Source of the DNA: a virus
Reading direction: 5' to 3' (one strand)
IMG/VR virus record: IMGVR_UViG_3300032334_001923
Coordinates: 1 to 64,000 of that record
DNA length: 64,000 bases
Shown in pieces: positions 60,769 through 64,000 of the stretch (the stretch's first letter is position 1; each line of letters opens with the position of its first letter). The position numbers and the translations under genes were made by a program. The notes beneath the pieces were generated by a model, which did no database searches, was not told where the DNA came from, and was given only the letters and a program-made list of their open reading frames with translations.

Positions 60769-61443
60769 ATGGGGAGTTTTTTAAGGTCCCTATTTGGGAC
60801 AAATAAAAATAGAAAAAAAATGGACAATTCCGAACAATTAGTACAAGAGACCATCGAAAGATATTCTGGTCTGGATTTTCAATGGGTTAAGGGAGATAGA
60901 TTATCTTCGGTTGAAAAATACAAGAGCGTATATTCTAATGGAGAATTTGTTTTTATAGAGTTTCAAAGCGGGGAAAAAATAAATGCGGATTTAGTAAATG
61001 AATACATGGTAACTTTCCCAGCTTCAAACATAGATTTTACATCAAATCAGGCACCAAATCCTGATCCAAAGCCCAAACAAGTTCCAGCTCCTAAGCAATC
61101 TTCAGTAACGTCTATAGTTTATGAAAATGATGACTCTAAGCAGCATCAAGTAGACTCTCCGATATATAAGCTACTTAAAAAGCAAAAGAAAAACATGGTA
61201 GAGGTTTCAATTAAGATAAAATTGAATCTTCCGCCTAAAGATCTTTATACTGTTTTATTAGGTTCTTTCGATGAGGCAGAAAAAGAGATAATAGATTTCG
61301 TACTTGATGGGGTTGACATAGAAAACATTAAAACTGCTCTAGCTGAGTCTATTAAAAGAAGCTACTATTCACAGAATAAGATAGATTCGGAAAAGACCCC
61401 AGGTAAAAAATCTCAGGATAAATTAACAACAGAAAAAGAATAA
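60769..61443 (+). CDS. Uncharacterised protein with Pro-rich linker
   Basis: The 224-residue protein has an N-terminal part (to about residue 85), a Pro/Gln/Lys linker (PNPDPKPKQVPAPKQ) and a helical C-terminal domain with YKLLKKQKKNMVEVSIKIKL and FDEAEKEIIDFVLDGVDIE. A second ATG at residue 17 (MDNSEQLVQETIERY) is an alternative start that would remove a basic hydrophobic leader. No family is recognised. Confidence 0.5.
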   Translation: MGSFLRSLFGTNKNRKKMDNSEQLVQETIERYSGLDFQWVKGDRLSSVEKYKSVYSNGEFVFIEFQSGEKINADLVNEYMVTFPASNIDFTSNQAPNPDPKPKQVPAPKQSSVTSIVYENDDSKQHQVDSPIYKLLKKQKKNMVEVSIKIKLNLPPKDLYTVLLGSFDEAEKEIIDFVLDGVDIENIKTALAESIKRSYYSQNKIDSEKTPGKKSQDKLTTEKE

Positions 61444-61444
61444 A

Positions 61445-62035
61445 ATGAATTCGAAAATAGAAGAAAAAGTAATCTCGTCAACCCCATGGTTTGATGTGAT
61501 AGAAAGAGAAGGAAATTTTGGTGTTAAAACCACTGCTGAATCCGTTATAATACTGCCTTTTATTTCTGACGATCAGGGATTACCTCTAATGATAGGAGTA
61601 CTAAAAGAAAGGAATCATTTCAGAGAAGGTGGTTATTCATTAAGTCTTGTCTCTGGTAAATGTGAAGACGAGGATCCAAATTTTTTAGAGACTGCTAAAA
61701 GAGAGTTGAAAGAAGAGTCCGGATTTAATGTTGACGATAACGATAAATGGTTTTTTCTAGGAACAGTAACAGCTTCTAAATTCGTAGATTCTGAGCATCC
61801 TTGTTTTGCTGTCGATGTAACTGGTTTATCTAAAGGAGAGGCAAAAACAGACGGATCTGAAAATGAAAAGCTCTCAACATTTTCTTTCATTCCAGCAAAC
61901 GATGTCGTTAAAACTAAGGACGTTTTTATCCCTGCACTTTTCTTAAAACTTTTCAAATACGTTGTTGGAATGGATCTATATAAGAGAGATGATTCAGTTT
62001 TCGGTAACCCTAAAGGATTCACAGCAGAAATTTAA
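61445..62035 (+). CDS. Nudix hydrolase (ADP-sugar/nucleotide diphosphatase type)
   Basis: The 196-residue protein has a Nudix box ending TAKRELKEESGFN, with Glu87, Glu90, Glu91 and Gly93 as the metal-binding core. The first half of the box (VSGKCEDEDPNFLE) has an extra residue or two compared with the consensus. Such enzymes hydrolyse nucleoside diphosphates linked to another moiety, for example ADP-ribose, NADH or ADP-sugars. It starts 1 base after the previous stop. Substrate cannot be read; an ADP-sugar is worth testing given the heptose genes. Confidence 0.8.
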   Translation: MNSKIEEKVISSTPWFDVIEREGNFGVKTTAESVIILPFISDDQGLPLMIGVLKERNHFREGGYSLSLVSGKCEDEDPNFLETAKRELKEESGFNVDDNDKWFFLGTVTASKFVDSEHPCFAVDVTGLSKGEAKTDGSENEKLSTFSFIPANDVVKTKDVFIPALFLKLFKYVVGMDLYKRDDSVFGNPKGFTAEI

Positions 62036-62041
62036 AAAAAC

Positions 62042-62332
62042 ATGGCAAACACTAGTAACCGCAAAGAACAAAGAAAGCTTATTAAGCAATTGGGTCTTAA
62101 TAAATCCAATGGTGGGATTAATGATTTTTCTCTAAATATAGAGATAGGAAAGGAAAAGCACCGTAGACACGTACAGGAAATGAAAAACAGAGAGATAATG
62201 GAAAAGGTCTATACTAATCCTAGCTCAGTAGAATCACAGGATCTTTTTTTTTACAGGGGTCAAGATGGACCTGAATATTCCAATCTTCAGGATCTTTTAG
62301 TTAATAGAAAATGGGACGAAACAGAGGATTAA
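62042..62332 (+). CDS. Small basic uncharacterised protein
   Basis: The 96-residue protein starts MANTSNRKEQRKLIKQLGL, a basic helix, and has a second basic stretch (KEKHRRHVQEMKNREIMEK). Nucleic acid or polymerase binding would suit the composition but is not shown. The Nudix gene ends 6 bases upstream. Confidence 0.45.
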   Translation: MANTSNRKEQRKLIKQLGLNKSNGGINDFSLNIEIGKEKHRRHVQEMKNREIMEKVYTNPSSVESQDLFFYRGQDGPEYSNLQDLLVNRKWDETED

Positions 62333-62339
62333 TAAGTAA

Positions 62340-62669
62340 ATGACTAAAAAAATCAGCATAAACCTATACGTATCAAAATATTCACCCAAGGAGGCTCGAA
62401 AAAGATCCTGCTTGGACTGTGATTTTTATATAGTAGACATCTCCAAAATAATAAGGGATTTAGGATACGAAACCAGCGAACTGACCAGTGAATCTGAATT
62501 TATCCTAAATTACACCATTCGCAAGAAAATTATTCAGGGAATATATAGTACGAAGTGTGATAGCATACTCGTTTGCTATAAAAGCGTAACCCCTGAATTC
62601 TTAGAAAATCTAGAGAATTTTCTAGAGGAGCTTACAGATTCAATCGAGTACACTATCCACAGTTTGTAA
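62340..62669 (+). CDS. Small uncharacterised protein with Cys pair
   Basis: The 109-residue protein has SCLDCDF (about 23-29) and two more Cys (near 79 and 85). A zinc site or disulfides are conceivable. No family is recognised. It lies 7 bases after the previous gene. Confidence 0.45.
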   Translation: MTKKISINLYVSKYSPKEARKRSCLDCDFYIVDISKIIRDLGYETSELTSESEFILNYTIRKKIIQGIYSTKCDSILVCYKSVTPEFLENLENFLEELTDSIEYTIHSL

Positions 62670-62687
62670 AAAAATTGGATAGTTTTA

Positions 62688-64000
62688 ATGCCCAACGGAA
62701 ATCAAGGTTATAACAGATCCTCCTTCGGTCTAATTGACGAGGCTTTATATAATAGTAACGCCAACGCCATTGTATCGAGGTATAGTAACTTGGGAACCAA
62801 TAATCCCAACAAAGGACCTACTGCACGTTCACTCTTTTATGAGGCGGGAAAAAGATATCCAGGTAAATATGGACAATTTTTGCTATATTCTCTGGGAAAC
62901 TTTTCTAATGATTTTATAAATGCCTATTATAGATCGGAATCATCTGAATATAATAGCAGCATCTCTTCAGTTGAGTCAAAAAATCCAACTGCTGGATTTC
63001 TAGTTAGACAAACAGGACAGAATGAACAAATACTTCTTCAAAACAGAGGAATTCTTAGTGGAGTAGTTTCTGCTAATGCCTATAACGGAGCTATCGTTGG
63101 CGGGCTTGCCGCACCGTATTATTGGAAGGATTTTCTTTATTGCAAATACTATGGTGCAATTCCTAACAATTACATGATTACCTTAAGAAGGTTTCCTCAC
63201 CCTATTCTGGATAACTTCAGTATTCCTGATGCCGTTAAAAACGGATCTGCATTTTCGGAAGAAGGATCTGGAAGACCGGTAGCCCAAGCAGTTACTTGGT
63301 TTGGAGGAAACACTGGAAACAGTCTTAACTCATTAATTCAATTCTCAACGGGTATATCTTGGAAAGATGCCAGCCAGGATATAACTAAAACCCAAGAGGC
63401 CTTTTCTAAAGGACTCTGGTTTGATGGGCCTGCCAATTTAGTTGGAAAAGTAACGGACGCACTAGGGACTAAAGGGCTCACCGATGTGGCTAAATCTTTT
63501 ATTGATGGAGCTATAGCTGCTTCAGATCCATCTCAAACAATTACCAATGCAATCAGAGTAAAAGGTCTTAGAGATAGAGCTAAAGAGCAAGGCGGACTTA
63601 TGAGTGAATACATCTGGGTTCCTGTTGACGTTGTTAAGGGAGGACAAGTTAGAGATGTCGGATTACCTTTTACTTGGGGTGAGTTTAAAGTTACATTTGA
63701 GTATGATCTTACTTCAGTTGGAGAGGTAAACTCTAAAGCTGCCTTATTGGATATAATGGGGAATCTTTTATCAATTGGTACTAACTACGGTAACTTCTTA
63801 ACACCAGATATAAGATACAATAGTAATTTCCCAGTGGTTGGATTTCCTGGTGGGAATAAAGGTCTTGAACTCTATTACAAAGATCCGATATCCTGGTTTG
63901 TTAAATACGGAAAGGAGATAGCATCAATAGCTAATCCTGGAGGATCCAACGAGAACGGCGAGGGCGGTGAAGAGACCGGGCCTAGCAAATTAGAAGAGAT
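62688..64000 (+). CDS. Large structural protein, 3' end outside the window
   Basis: An open frame starts at ATG 62688 (MPNGNQGYNRSSFGLIDEAL) and stays open for 437 codons to the right edge. It is rich in Asn, Gly, Tyr and Ser. It has a Gly/Ala stretch (GVVSANAYNGAIVGGLAAPY), KYYGAIPNNYMITLRRFPHP near residue 160 and SEYIWVPVDVVKGGQVRDVG near 306. The last visible part is Gly/Glu-rich (SNENGEGGEETGPS). The composition suits a large virion protein, perhaps of the neck or baseplate. No specific family is recognised. Confidence 0.6.
   Translation, partial: MPNGNQGYNRSSFGLIDEALYNSNANAIVSRYSNLGTNNPNKGPTARSLFYEAGKRYPGKYGQFLLYSLGNFSNDFINAYYRSESSEYNSSISSVESKNPTAGFLVRQTGQNEQILLQNRGILSGVVSANAYNGAIVGGLAAPYYWKDFLYCKYYGAIPNNYMITLRRFPHPILDNFSIPDAVKNGSAFSEEGSGRPVAQAVTWFGGNTGNSLNSLIQFSTGISWKDASQDITKTQEAFSKGLWFDGPANLVGKVTDALGTKGLTDVAKSFIDGAIAASDPSQTITNAIRVKGLRDRAKEQGGLMSEYIWVPVDVVKGGQVRDVGLPFTWGEFKVTFEYDLTSVGEVNSKAALLDIMGNLLSIGTNYGNFLTPDIRYNSNFPVVGFPGGNKGLELYYKDPISWFVKYGKEIASIANPGGSNENGEGGEETGPSKLEE

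Overview
The window is part of the genome of a large T4-like myovirus that infects a member of the Bacteroidota, probably a flavobacterium-like host. The T4-like assignment rests on recognisable counterparts of small and large terminase (gp16, gp17), tail sheath (gp18), tail tube (gp19, twice), portal (gp20, twice), prohead protease (gp21), major capsid protein (gp23), hub assembly proteins (gp26/gp51), head completion nuclease (gp4), late sigma factor (gp55) and clamp loader (gp44). The Bacteroidota host is inferred from four promoters of the TAnnTTTG type, from AT-rich DNA and from the general lack of strong Shine-Dalgarno sites. Almost all genes lie on the + strand; one (58250-58981) is on the - strand. 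I saw no tRNA, integrase, insertion sequence or CRISPR array. No intergenic stretch exceeds 300 bases.

Layout. 1-5941: fibre and appendage genes (collagen-like fibre cut by the window edge, two large paralogues, an S74 autocleaving tip) plus a possible small RNA unit. 5991-8472: glycosylation cassette (coiled-coil protein, GT4-type glycosyltransferase, autotransporter-type O-heptosyltransferase). 8524-21266: tail and packaging (large structural protein, terminases, sheath, two tubes, hub assembly, tape-measure-like protein). 21343-24422: dCMP deaminase, ECF-like sigma factor, PD-(D/E)XK exonuclease. 24517-29710: two membrane proteins, two small structural paralogues and a large head protein whose C-terminus appears to need a -1 frameshift. 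29816-34556: late sigma factor, head completion nuclease and two portals. 34574-42885: heptose-7-phosphate kinase, then DNA replication and repair (ligase, clamp loader, nucleotide kinase, RNase H/FEN nuclease, UvdE-like protein, 3'-5' exonuclease). 42954-55100: head cluster (protease-scaffold fusion with 14-residue repeats, capsid protein, processed internal proteins). 55200-64000: nucleotide kinase, asparagine synthetase, more head-type proteins, Nudix hydrolase and a 3'-truncated structural protein.

How the parts fit. Two promoter classes divide the genes. Host-like TAnnTTTG promoters, each with a T-run 16-17 bases upstream, precede DNA-metabolism genes. A GATATATA motif precedes mainly structural genes and is probably the late promoter read by the gp55-like sigma factor encoded here. 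The prohead protease probably trims head proteins at L/I-N/S-E sites followed by G, A or S; such sites follow short leaders that resemble the T4 capsid-targeting sequence.

The most unusual proposal is a virion-protein heptosylation system: a heptose kinase, an autotransporter-type heptosyltransferase with its four-cysteine finger, a second glycosyltransferase, and a neighbouring Ser/Thr-rich Gly-X-Y fibre as likely acceptor. The enzyme families are read from sequence; the acceptor is inference.
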